The notes below the pieces were generated by a model. That model made no database searches, was not told the origin of the DNA, and was given only the letters and a program-made list of their open reading frames with translations. From Noviherbaspirillum aridicola (lineage in GTDB: Bacteria; Pseudomonadota; Gammaproteobacteria; Burkholderiales; Burkholderiaceae_D), in assembly GCF_019656455.1 (NCBI RefSeq), contig NZ_BPMK01000008.1:124001-188000 (forward strand): a DNA stretch of 64,000 nt. Reading direction: 5' to 3'. A program made the translations under genes and the position numbers. This document shows positions 1 through 8,330 of this stretch, piece after piece; position 1 is the stretch's first letter; each line of letters begins with the position of its first letter.

Positions 1-2082
1 ACCGAGCACGCGACACAGCTCGATCCGTACGACGCAGCGGATTCGGTCTTCATGATGGGGACGAGCCTCGACGATATGGATCGCGTCAAGAGCCGGATTC
101 CGCCGTTCGCGCGGATCGTCATCTCCAGCAATGACACAGCGTCGGTGCACCAGCAGGTTTCTTATCTCGCGCATGTCAGACCGGACCTGAATGTGTTCGG
201 CCATGCGTCGCGTCTCCATGATCCGGAAAACCTCATCGGGGCGAAGGAGGCGTTCACGCGCGTGGCGAATGTGCTGGGCGGCGCGAAGGATGTCGTCACG
301 CACGTGCTCAACAGGAAGGACAGCAAATGGATCTCCGAGAACCTGGGGATCGAGGTCGCGCCGGGAACCGCGATCACTGCGGTCTTCGACCGGCACGGCG
401 GGCTGGACCAGCGTGCCTTCAGGCGTGCGCTCGAAGAGGTGAAGGTGCGGCACGAGGTACCTATGGTCGCCGGTGCGGCGACCGCGCTTGCCGATCCGGG
501 GCGCGTCCTCGGGCGAAGGCTGGCCAATGCAGGAATGCGCAAGTCCCACGCGGCGGAGAAGGAAGCGGCAGGAAGCCGGAGCCCGCAGGCGGCGGGGGAT
601 GCCGCGGACGCGCCTGCCGTCTCGCGCCGATGGCAGGCGCTCAAGGCAAAGATCGGGCGCGAGGCGATGAAGGGGTACGTGAAGAATATCGGGCTGAAGG
701 AGCAGGATGAAGTTCTTCAGAGCGTGCAGTCGGCAGTCGAGCTGTTCAGAAATCTGAACCTGGAAAATGTGCCGGTCATCGACCCGCCGGCGATGCCGAA
801 GGATCTGTTCAGCGTGGTTGGCGACAGCATGGTCTTCGGTGACGGCAACATCGGCCTCGCACTGGTCGAGACACTCGGCGGCAATGCCCGCGTAAGTCTC
901 GTCAGAAGGAAGCCCGCCGGGGATCTCGCCGACCTCGCCGGCGCCGGCTTTCAGGCTTCGCTTGACGCCTATTACGCGAAGCGGAAACCGGACGTCTCGC
1001 ACCTGGGCAGTCCGGAAAATCCGATCGCCGAATACGGGCTGGAAGGCTTGCCTGATTACTGGCACCCGGAAGGCGGCAAGACCAGGGGGCCGGATGCGAA
1101 GACCGTCTTCCTGACGGCCTCGGTGCCGAAGCCGGTACGCGGTGGGAAAGTGGTGACGGACCGTCCGGCGATGATGCGGGGTAATCTGGAAGTGATGGTC
1201 GGGGCGTTGCGCAAGATACCGGCGAGCGTAGGGCAGATCCAGATCATTACGAACCCGAGCACCGAAATGGCTTTCGCGGCGTGGCTGCTGCGGCCCGATT
1301 TCCCGCAGGCCGCGATCGTCTGTTGCCATGCCGGGACCGACACCACCCGCCAGCGCGCTCGCGTCACGGATCCCGATCGGCCGGACAGCTATTTCACGCT
1401 TGGTCCGCACGAGAAAGAGCAGGTCAATGTCGACTTCGAGGCGCAGGAAGGACAAGGCGCGATCGACGACGCCATTCCCACCATGGGCGGCGACATTACC
1501 AGGCGTTCGGGCGGGCAGGCCGCGACCGTGACCACCGGCCTGGCCAGCCTGAATGAAGCCTACGACATTTACACCCGCAAGCCGGGCAGCTATGCGGTCC
1601 CGCTCACGGCCGACGAAGCCGGGTGGCTCACCCGCTTCGTCAGGGGCTTGCAGGAATCCCTCGGGCAGCCGACGGATTTCCAGATACAGGAAGGCGCGGC
1701 CATCACGATTCCACGCAAAGGCGACATGTCGATCAACAAGGAAGTGCTCGAAAAAGCGAAGGCCGTCAATGGCTTCGCCGAGCGCGCCATCGCCGCCGCC
1801 TCCGTCGTGGAACAAGGCAGGACCGCCGTCCTCGATGCGGTCGCAAGCCTGCTGGAGGGGCGGCGGCTCGAGAACGGCCATCGCGACATCGATATCGTGC
1901 GGTATCCGGCGCTGTCCCAGGTGAGGGACAGCATGGATCTGAGCGGTCTCACGCCTGAAGACAGACGGCAGTTCGTTCTCGACCATCGGGACAAGCTGCT
2001 CAGGTGGCTGGTCAGCCCGGTCAGCCAGCCGAGCAGCCGGGTGCCGGAAATATCCGAGGCAGGCCCGTCGCGGAGCGCGTGA
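1..2082 (+). CDS. Tandem lactate/malate-dehydrogenase-like fold protein, 5' partial (effector-operon gene)
   Basis: The frame is open to the left edge, so the true start is outside; the first in-frame ATG is at 52. I recognise no named family, but the C-terminal half reads like an LDH/MDH: a Rossmann entry GDGNIGLALVETLGG (near nt 838), a strand ending VFLTASVPKP, then NPSTEMAFAAWLL and GTDTTRQR, which parallel the LDH NPVD and LDxARFR elements and keep the Arg. The N-terminal part repeats the pattern (MMGTS, SSNDTASVHQQVSYL, GHASRLHDPEN), suggesting a second, more degenerate copy. No GEHGD catalytic-His motif is visible, so one or both copies may be inactive. A linker with helical character (about nt 580-760) joins them. 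It is followed by a type III chaperone gene and a large effector-like gene, so a secreted protein is plausible. Function unknown. Confidence 0.6.
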   Translation, partial: TEHATQLDPYDAADSVFMMGTSLDDMDRVKSRIPPFARIVISSNDTASVHQQVSYLAHVRPDLNVFGHASRLHDPENLIGAKEAFTRVANVLGGAKDVVTHVLNRKDSKWISENLGIEVAPGTAITAVFDRHGGLDQRAFRRALEEVKVRHEVPMVAGAATALADPGRVLGRRLANAGMRKSHAAEKEAAGSRSPQAAGDAADAPAVSRRWQALKAKIGREAMKGYVKNIGLKEQDEVLQSVQSAVELFRNLNLENVPVIDPPAMPKDLFSVVGDSMVFGDGNIGLALVETLGGNARVSLVRRKPAGDLADLAGAGFQASLDAYYAKRKPDVSHLGSPENPIAEYGLEGLPDYWHPEGGKTRGPDAKTVFLTASVPKPVRGGKVVTDRPAMMRGNLEVMVGALRKIPASVGQIQIITNPSTEMAFAAWLLRPDFPQAAIVCCHAGTDTTRQRARVTDPDRPDSYFTLGPHEKEQVNVDFEAQEGQGAIDDAIPTMGGDITRRSGGQAATVTTGLASLNEAYDIYTRKPGSYAVPLTADEAGWLTRFVRGLQESLGQPTDFQIQEGAAITIPRKGDMSINKEVLEKAKAVNGFAERAIAAASVVEQGRTAVLDAVASLLEGRRLENGHRDIDIVRYPALSQVRDSMDLSGLTPEDRRQFVLDHRDKLLRWLVSPVSQPSSRVPEISEAGPSRSA

Positions 2083-2180
2083 ACGGCCCGCGGCGACCTG
2101 CATCCCCGGCAGCGGCTCTTCCGACCCCGTGGCCGCCTGATGTGGACGGCGATGAAGACCAGACAATCAATGGAGGAAGC

Positions 2181-2702
2181 GTGGACAAAGAGACGCGCAC
2201 ATATCGAACCGTGCTGGACGAGTTTTGCCAGCAGACGGGATTCAAACCGGACGACGACGGCCAGGAATCCTTTTACCAGCTCGCCGACATCGTGGTGGAC
2301 GGCGTCAGCATGTCGCTGGCGCCGGGAGGCGATGCGGACGATCCTCATCTGCTCTATTGCTGCGACTTTGGCGAGATTCCGACTAAGAAGGGCGTGCTCG
2401 TGATGGTGCGGCTGCTCGAGATGAACTTCGCGACCTCAGGGCCGGCGCACCCGAGTTTCGGCCTGAACTTCGCAACCGGCCGCGTGATGCTGACCGGCGC
2501 GGTCCCTGTTGCGAAGCTCGACGGACAGCACCTAGCGGCCATGCTCCGGCACTACGCGGCCAAGGCCATGACGTGGCGGCAGACCTGGTTTCTGTCCGAG
2601 GAAGAAATGAAATTCGGCGACCGGCCAAGCCGCAACGCCAAGGCGCAGCGTGTCAGAAAGGCCGCCGTGGCCACCGGATCAACAACAGACAGAAAGGCAT
2701 AA
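2181..2702 (+). CDS. CesT/Tir-type type III secretion chaperone
   Basis: A small protein of 173 residues resembling the class I CesT chaperone family, which holds cognate effectors partly unfolded and delivers them to the secretion ATPase. Visible family features are the central strand VDGVSMSLAP, the LLEMNFA segment, a Gly/Leu stretch FGLNFATGRVML, the LDGQHLAAML helix and a W-rich C-terminal helix. I chose GTG at 2181 because GGAGGA lies just upstream; the longer reading from 2004 overlaps the preceding gene and has low-complexity sequence. It lies between two effector-like genes and only 5 nt before the second, so its client is probably the 1382-residue protein. The C-terminal tail is basic. 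Confidence 0.75.
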   Translation: MDKETRTYRTVLDEFCQQTGFKPDDDGQESFYQLADIVVDGVSMSLAPGGDADDPHLLYCCDFGEIPTKKGVLVMVRLLEMNFATSGPAHPSFGLNFATGRVMLTGAVPVAKLDGQHLAAMLRHYAAKAMTWRQTWFLSEEEMKFGDRPSRNAKAQRVRKAAVATGSTTDRKA

Positions 2703-2707
2703 AGAAA

Positions 2708-5700
2708 ATGGCGATCAGTGCAGCTGCAGGCCCAAGTGTTCCTCGAAATCTCCCTTCTTCGCGTCCTTCAACTCCCGGTTCCCACAACTCCGCACATACC
2801 ACGGGATTCGAGAGTGCACCCGATGTTGAAGCAGGCCTCCGGCAACGCGGCGTCCCATCCGCGCATGAACATGGACCGGCAGGCCCGGTGGTGCGGCGGG
2901 CCGACTCTTCGGAAAAAACCGGTTTTCCGGGCAAGCTTGGCAGGATCAGAAAGTTCTTCACCCCCGCATTAAATGTCGGCGGCAAGCTACCGATGCCCAG
3001 GGTGCATGCCGCCCGTCAGGCCCCGGAACCGGCACATGAGAAACAGGCGCTGACGGTATCCGGACTGAACGGGTACAAGGAGGCGTTCTGGAAGGAGGTC
3101 GACCAGCATGCGAAGGTGCCCCCCGACAAGAGGCATATGGCACGGGGGATCGTGGAGCTGGCCACGGACCTGATAGAAAAAATGCGATTCGATAAGAACA
3201 GTGTCAGCGCGCAGGAACTCGAGTTGTTTGCGGGGCAGGTCACGAAATACTTTGATATCGACTGGCAGAAAAGCACAGGGAAGGCTGCAAGCAAGTACCC
3301 GTGGGTGAACATACCGTCCAACCTCATCGGACTGGCCGCGACCTATGCAGCCGCGGCCTCGCCGCCGTCCCGCGCGCTGGCGCTGATGTCGACCTACGTC
3401 GCCCTGGCTTTCATTCCGCTCTTCGTCGCCCATACCTTCGTCTTCCAGGCGCAGTTCCGGAGCATGGAAAAGACGGCGAAAGTCACGTCGGACAGTGTGA
3501 AAACCATGCCGCTTCCGGAAGTGGCAAAAGCGCTGCCGCGCGCCGTGAAGGCGCTGGAGGCGGCCATCAGTAACCTGACGAGGCTGCAGGAGGCGCCGCA
3601 AGGCGAGTCGGGCGAGGCGATGGACAAGGCCCTCGCCGCGTTACAAAAAGCGGTCACAGAGGTGAGGAATCTGGTGGGCGAGGCCGTCACGATCGATGCA
3701 AAGTACATGGTCGAGAAGGAAGCGACCAGGTACACCACCGTGGTGCGCCGGGCACGCGCTGTCGGTTCCATCGGTGCCGCGCTCACGGGCATCATGCTGC
3801 GCGACCCCATGATGGGCGCGCATGTACTCGCCGCTGTCGTGGCCGGCCAGATCATCGGTCAGGTCTACGCCTCGTATCCCGATACATGGCGCAAGCAGAA
3901 GGCTCAGGCCGAACTGTCGCTGCGGGCATTCGATCCCTTCAAGGAGGCCGGGCTCGAACTGCCGGAACCCGGCAAGGCCACCGACGAGCAGGTGCAGAAA
4001 TTCATGTACACGCTCGGCAGGAAGATGTTTGGCGGCCAGATGGAGCAGCGGGTCGGCCTGGTGGAAAAGGTGCTTGCGGAGGCGATGCGTAAGGAACAAC
4101 AGACGGTCGGCCGCATGATGAACAAGGACAAGCCGAGCAATTACATCCGCTTGTCGACGCTGCGGGGAAAAGTGGGCCGGGACGCCGCGGAGACGGCTGA
4201 GCTGGCAGGGCTGGAAGCGGAACTCGCCGCCGTCAGGCAGGGGGATAACGCTGCCGTCATCGGCCAGCTCATCGCACGGGCGGACGCGATCGCGCACGAC
4301 ATCAGCCTCCTGAGGGACCGGAGCGCCGACTGGGATGAGATATCCCCGGAATCGAAGAAAATCGTCGAGGCCGAGTTTGGTGCGCTCGGCAACTCACTGC
4401 CTAACCTGAAGCGGGTTTTCGCCACCGGCTTTCAAAACCTCGGCCAGCCTGAAATGAGCGTGCCGCTGGCGATCAACAAGGTGGTGCAGACGCTTACCCT
4501 GGTATTCGGCGGTCCGTCGACGCCGCAGCTCGCCGGCGCCATGGTGCGCTATTTCGAGCTGCCCACCTACTGGGCCGCCGGCGTGGTTGGCACGCTGGGA
4601 CTCGCGGCGCTGTACGGCGCGGGTTTCGGACCGAATGCCAACACATGGACGGTGGCGATGCGGAGCCGCCTGCTGAGCGGCATGCGCGACGGCACCGTGC
4701 ATCTGCAGTCCGGGTGGCGCGGACTCCCGGGCGGGGCGCAGATGTTTTTCAAGGAATTGGGCGGAGGTATTGTCGCCCAGGTGCGCGTGGACCAACTTCG
4801 CCGCAGCATGGGTAAACATTCCAGGGAGGCAGGCGAACTCCTGTCAGGGGCTGGCAGGCTGCTGGCCGATGGGGCGACGAGTACGGCAGGCGCCGGTCCC
4901 GCAGCCGAGCCCGAAGCGGTGATGCATGGCGCCCTGCCGTCGGCGACCGACTCGGGAGGGACGCGGTACTCTGATGACGAGGACAGGGATGACGGCGGCG
5001 TTCCGATCGAGCCCGAGCAAGCCGCGTTTTACCTCGATGCCGGCGAGGGCGCTCCCTATGACTCGGCCGATTACACGGATACGCCAGAGACAGCTCCACC
5101 ATCCGATGCGCTCGCTGACATCCGGCGGGGTTTGGAAGCCCTGGCAACGACGGCATCTCAGCAAACCGTCCCCTCAGTGGGGGAACTCGTGCAAGAACTG
5201 CGGACAGCCTCGCCTCGGCCACACAGCGATGGGACCGATACAGCGGAAAACGATCGATGGGACTGGATGCAGCCATCACTTGAAGCCCCATCGGGGTACG
5301 CGTTCGCAGCAGCGGCATCGACCACCGAGCGCCCGCGTTACGCTGGCGAGCGCCCTGGGGCTGAAGGAAGGGCCTCGCCAGCACCGGGTGCGGTGGCAGG
5401 TGAATCAGTCGCAGGGCCGAGTGCGTATGGAGCGGCACCGCATGTCGAGCCCCCGACGATCTCCGCCGATGAAGCTCGCTTTGCATATCCGGACTCGCGT
5501 GCGGCAAGTTCTGTTTACGAACACGATGAGGAGGGTGCAGACGCAGGGCCGAGTGCGCCTCTTGCCGCGACCGGGATGATGTCCCCTGAAGAAGCCTCGG
5601 CGCTTCTAGTCAGCATGGACGATGAAGAGGGCCGTGGGACTGAGGGAAGGGCCTCTGCATTGCCCCGTCCGGTCGCAGGTGGATCAGACGCAGGGCCGAG

Positions 5701-6856
5701 TGCGTATGGAGCGGCACCCCTTGCCCCGACCGGGCCGATGTCCCCTGAAGAAGCCGCGGCGCTTCTGGCCGGCATGGACGATGACGAGCGCCGTGGGACT
5801 CCGGGACGGGCCTCGCCAGCACCGGGTCCGGTTGCAGGTGGATCAGACGCAGGGCGGAGTGCGTATGGAGCGGCACCCCTTGACCTGTCCGGGCTGATGT
5901 CCCCTGAAGAAGCCGAGGCGCTTCTGACAGGCATGGACGACGACGAGGGCGGTGGGACTGCGGGACGGGCCTCGCCAGCACCGGGTCCGGTCGCAGGTGG
6001 ATCAGACGCAGGGCCGAGTGCGTATGGAGCGGCACCCCTTGACCTGTCCGGGCTGATGTCCCCCGAAGAAGCGGCCGCGCTTCTGAGCGGAACGCCGGCG
6101 GGCTCCGTCGGCGAATACGATGACGAGGGCGGTGGGCCTGCAGGAAGGGTTCCGTCAGCGCCGCCTTCGGTTGCAGGGGGATCGGACGCGAGCGTCAGTT
6201 CTCTTCATGAGTCTGACGGAGACGTTGGGCGAGGCCACGCGGCTTCCGACATATCCGCCCTGTCGCGGTCGACATCGAGGGCGAGGCGGGAGGTTCGGCC
6301 TGTCGCGGATCCACAGGGGAGGCATCCGCAGCCACCGGCGACACCGGATCAGGGACGCCCCCCGTCCATTCGGTCCGACGAAAGCTGGGAGGATTACCTC
6401 GAGCGCGTATTACAGCTGGCCGACGCGCCCCAGGTCGGTCTGCAGCAACCGGGCACGCCGCCGGCGAAGGAAACACGGACAGCCGAAAAGAAGCGGAACT
6501 GGAAAGACGTCGCGTTCGGAAAGTGGCGTCGAAAGGACGTGAATACCGCCGAGGGGAGCCAGGAGCAGGGCCGCGAGAAAGGCAAGACCATGCGTGCGCT
6601 GTTGAACCGGTTCAGATCGAAACCTGCGGCGGCCGGCGGCACGGAGGGCGCGCAGTCCGGGAAACGCAAGCCCAATGTGCTGCGCAAGCCCCCGACGTCA
6701 GTCGATTTCCTTGATCAGTTGCGCAACCGGGGCAGGAGCTCGCGAGATCCAGCGCCGGCCGCGCCGCAATCGGTTATGCGCGGGGCCGTGAGCCCGGAGC
6801 CCGGAGAGCGGAAGCAGCGGGACCGTTTCCTTTCCAGGCTAGGTATTCGACGCTGA
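2708..6856 (+). CDS. Large repeat-containing type III effector candidate
   Basis: A 1382-residue protein of unknown function. ATG 2708 is chosen because it follows the chaperone stop by 5 nt with AAAGG upstream; the longer frame overlaps the chaperone gene. The N-terminus is rich in Ser, Pro and Ala, as is usual for type III signals. Three hydrophobic stretches (about residues 204-246, 350-391 and 620-641) could be membrane segments, separated by long amphipathic helical regions. From about residue 700 the protein is acidic and Pro/Ser/Gly-rich and carries 53-residue repeats. The C-terminus is strongly basic. The position right after a CesT-type chaperone and the modular, low-complexity build support a secreted effector. 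No catalytic motif was recognised. Confidence 0.65.
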   Translation: MAISAAAGPSVPRNLPSSRPSTPGSHNSAHTTGFESAPDVEAGLRQRGVPSAHEHGPAGPVVRRADSSEKTGFPGKLGRIRKFFTPALNVGGKLPMPRVHAARQAPEPAHEKQALTVSGLNGYKEAFWKEVDQHAKVPPDKRHMARGIVELATDLIEKMRFDKNSVSAQELELFAGQVTKYFDIDWQKSTGKAASKYPWVNIPSNLIGLAATYAAAASPPSRALALMSTYVALAFIPLFVAHTFVFQAQFRSMEKTAKVTSDSVKTMPLPEVAKALPRAVKALEAAISNLTRLQEAPQGESGEAMDKALAALQKAVTEVRNLVGEAVTIDAKYMVEKEATRYTTVVRRARAVGSIGAALTGIMLRDPMMGAHVLAAVVAGQIIGQVYASYPDTWRKQKAQAELSLRAFDPFKEAGLELPEPGKATDEQVQKFMYTLGRKMFGGQMEQRVGLVEKVLAEAMRKEQQTVGRMMNKDKPSNYIRLSTLRGKVGRDAAETAELAGLEAELAAVRQGDNAAVIGQLIARADAIAHDISLLRDRSADWDEISPESKKIVEAEFGALGNSLPNLKRVFATGFQNLGQPEMSVPLAINKVVQTLTLVFGGPSTPQLAGAMVRYFELPTYWAAGVVGTLGLAALYGAGFGPNANTWTVAMRSRLLSGMRDGTVHLQSGWRGLPGGAQMFFKELGGGIVAQVRVDQLRRSMGKHSREAGELLSGAGRLLADGATSTAGAGPAAEPEAVMHGALPSATDSGGTRYSDDEDRDDGGVPIEPEQAAFYLDAGEGAPYDSADYTDTPETAPPSDALADIRRGLEALATTASQQTVPSVGELVQELRTASPRPHSDGTDTAENDRWDWMQPSLEAPSGYAFAAAASTTERPRYAGERPGAEGRASPAPGAVAGESVAGPSAYGAAPHVEPPTISADEARFAYPDSRAASSVYEHDEEGADAGPSAPLAATGMMSPEEASALLVSMDDEEGRGTEGRASALPRPVAGGSDAGPSAYGAAPLAPTGPMSPEEAAALLAGMDDDERRGTPGRASPAPGPVAGGSDAGRSAYGAAPLDLSGLMSPEEAEALLTGMDDDEGGGTAGRASPAPGPVAGGSDAGPSAYGAAPLDLSGLMSPEEAAALLSGTPAGSVGEYDDEGGGPAGRVPSAPPSVAGGSDASVSSLHESDGDVGRGHAASDISALSRSTSRARREVRPVADPQGRHPQPPATPDQGRPPSIRSDESWEDYLERVLQLADAPQVGLQQPGTPPAKETRTAEKKRNWKDVAFGKWRRKDVNTAEGSQEQGREKGKTMRALLNRFRSKPAAAGGTEGAQSGKRKPNVLRKPPTSVDFLDQLRNRGRSSRDPAPAAPQSVMRGAVSPEPGERKQRDRFLSRLGIRR
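5579..6190 (+). repeat. In-frame 159-bp tandem repeats coding 53-residue units
   Basis: The motif MSPEEAxALL starts at 5579, 5738, 5897 and 6056, exactly 159 nt apart each time, so the repeats keep frame. Each unit continues with an acidic MDDDE turn, GRASPAPGPVAGGSDAG and PSAYGAAPL. The two central copies are nearly identical at the DNA level, and the last copy decays after its first third. Weaker echoes (GPSAYGAAP and similar) occur from about 5411. The near identity suggests recent expansion by recombination. Confidence 0.9.
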
Positions 6857-6919
6857 TCAGTCGAGGGAACAGGGCGCCGGCGACGCAGCGGGAAGCGACG
6901 CACGACCCGGCGCACGGGG

Positions 6920-6939
6920 ATGGCGGCAGGAGCCGCCAT
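6920..6939. terminator. Hairpin between convergent genes
   Basis: A perfect 8-bp stem ATGGCGGC / GCCGCCAT with a 4-nt loop sits between the 3' ends of the effector gene and argD. There is no T-run on either side, so it may only mark transcript ends. It is not a clear intrinsic terminator. Confidence 0.35.
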
Positions 6940-6944
6940 AGGCC

Positions 6945-8147
6945 TCAGCGGCCGATCTTGTCCAGCACCGCCGACAGCATCGCGATCATCTGATCGATCT
7001 CGTCGCGGCTCACGTTCAGTGCCGGCATGAAGCGCAGCAGATCGGGCCGCGGCGAGTTGAGCAGCAGGCCGACCGGCTCCAGGTTGCGTGCCTGCTCGAC
7101 GATCTGCGGGCCGATGTCGCGGCCGAGCTTGAGCGCGCGCAGCAGGCCTTCGCCGCGTTCGCCTTCCAGCCCGTGCCGGTCGCACAGCTTGAGCAGTTCG
7201 GCGCGCAGGTAGGCGCCGGTGTCCTTGACCGATTGCAGGAAGCCGGGCTTGAGCAGTTCATCGAGCACGGCGGCGCCGACGGCGGTCATGACCGGGTTGC
7301 CGTTGTAGGTGCCGCCCTGTTCGCCCGCTTCGAAGACCGCGATCTCTTCGCGGCAGAGCATGGCCGACAGCGGCACGCCGCCGCCGATGCCCTTGCCCAG
7401 GGTCATGATGTCGGGCTCGATGCCGGACAGCTGGTAGGCGAACAGTTCGCCGGTGCGGCCCATGCCGGCCTGCACCTCGTCCACGATCAGCAGCAGGTTG
7501 CGTTGCTTCGTCAGCGCGCGCAGGGCCTGCATGAACTCGGGCTGCGCGGGGATGACGCCGCTTTCGCCCTGCACCGGCTCCAGCATCACCGCCACCGTGC
7601 GGTCGGTGATGAGCGCCTCGACGCTGGCGATGTCGTTGAGCTCCGCCTTCGGGAAGCCCGGCACCTGGGGCGCGAACATCGTGTCCCAGCCCGACTTGCC
7701 GCTGGCCGACATGGTGGCCAGGGTGCGGCCGTGGAAGCCGTGGTTGAAGGTGATGATTTCGTAGCGGTTCTCGCCGGCCGCGCTCTTGTTGAGCTTGCCC
7801 CATTTGCGCGCCAGCTTGATTGCGCCTTCGTTGGCTTCGGCGCCGCTGTTGGCGAAGAACACGCGGTCGAAACAGGAGTTCGCCGTCAGCATCGAGGCAA
7901 GCCGGATCGACGGTTCGTTGTAGAAGGCGGGGGAGGGGTTGATCAGCTTCGCGCCCTGGCTGGCCAGCGCGTCGACGATGCACTGCGGCGAATGGCCGAG
8001 GCAGTTGACGGCCCAGCCCTGCAGATAATCGAGATAGCGCTTGCCGTTATGGTCCGTCAGCCACATGCCGCGGCCCTCGGTGAACACGAGGTTCGGCCGG
8101 TTGGTGATCTGCAAGAGGGCGTTGACGTCGTACTGGCTGAATTCCAT
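6945..8147 (-). CDS. argD: Acetylornithine aminotransferase (class III, PLP)
   Basis: A 400-residue class III aminotransferase, close to the usual ArgD length. It interconverts N-acetylornithine and N-acetylglutamate semialdehyde in arginine biosynthesis, and ArgD proteins often also act on succinyldiaminopimelate. Key motifs are SGAEANEGA (101-109, cofactor phosphate), DEVQ (223-226, PLP-ring Asp) and TLGKGIGGG with the Schiff-base Lys at 252. The start has CAGGAGCC upstream. An intrinsic terminator lies only 30 nt before the start codon, with a short Arg-rich ORF ahead of it, suggesting attenuation. Ornithine or gamma-aminobutyrate aminotransferase activity cannot be excluded from sequence alone. 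Confidence 0.88.
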   Translation of the reverse strand: MEFSQYDVNALLQITNRPNLVFTEGRGMWLTDHNGKRYLDYLQGWAVNCLGHSPQCIVDALASQGAKLINPSPAFYNEPSIRLASMLTANSCFDRVFFANSGAEANEGAIKLARKWGKLNKSAAGENRYEIITFNHGFHGRTLATMSASGKSGWDTMFAPQVPGFPKAELNDIASVEALITDRTVAVMLEPVQGESGVIPAQPEFMQALRALTKQRNLLLIVDEVQAGMGRTGELFAYQLSGIEPDIMTLGKGIGGGVPLSAMLCREEIAVFEAGEQGGTYNGNPVMTAVGAAVLDELLKPGFLQSVKDTGAYLRAELLKLCDRHGLEGERGEGLLRALKLGRDIGPQIVEQARNLEPVGLLLNSPRPDLLRFMPALNVSRDEIDQMIAMLSAVLDKIGR

Positions 8148-8176
8148 TTCAGGCTCCTGGAAGGATGGGCAGATTC

Positions 8177-8208
8177 AAAAAAAAAGCCACAGGGAGGACC
8201 TGTGGCTT
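8177..8208 (-). terminator. Intrinsic terminator or attenuator in the argD leader
   Basis: On the minus strand a perfect 10-bp stem AAGCCACAGG / CCTGTGGCTT with a 5-nt loop is followed by nine T residues. It ends 30 nt upstream of the argD start and lies about 120 nt past the stop of the upstream gene, with a promoter-like sequence between. That placement fits an attenuator better than a terminator of the upstream gene, but both remain possible. Confidence 0.75.
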
Positions 8209-8224
8209 GGTGAGCAGCAAACTC

Positions 8225-8293
8225 TTACGCGCACGGTTCCCCGGTGTGGGACACGAGGGTGCGGCGTCGCAATTGTCTGGCTGTCGATTTCAT
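8225..8293 (-). CDS. Possible Arg-rich leader peptide of argD
   Basis: A short ORF reading MKSTARQLRRRTL and ending 16 nt before the attenuator-like hairpin. It has three consecutive Arg codons and four Arg in six positions. ATG 8293 falls at the predicted transcription start, so it would be leaderless; an upstream ATG at 8302 would add MRL but lies inside the proposed -10. No Shine-Dalgarno sequence is seen. Stalling at Arg codons when charged tRNA-Arg is scarce is a plausible control for an arginine-biosynthesis gene, but this is inference. Confidence 0.35.
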   Translation of the reverse strand: MKSTARQLRRRTLVSHTGEPCA

Positions 8294-8300
8294 AAGGCGC

Positions 8301-8330
8301 ATGGTACCGTGTTTTTCCGCGCCGCGTCAA
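8301..8330 (-). promoter_or_regulatory. Putative sigma-70 promoter for the argD leader
   Basis: On the minus strand TTGACG (8325-8330) is followed after 18 nt by TACCAT (8301-8306). The -35 overlaps the stop codon of the upstream reductase gene. The expected start of transcription is near 8294. Confidence 0.4.
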
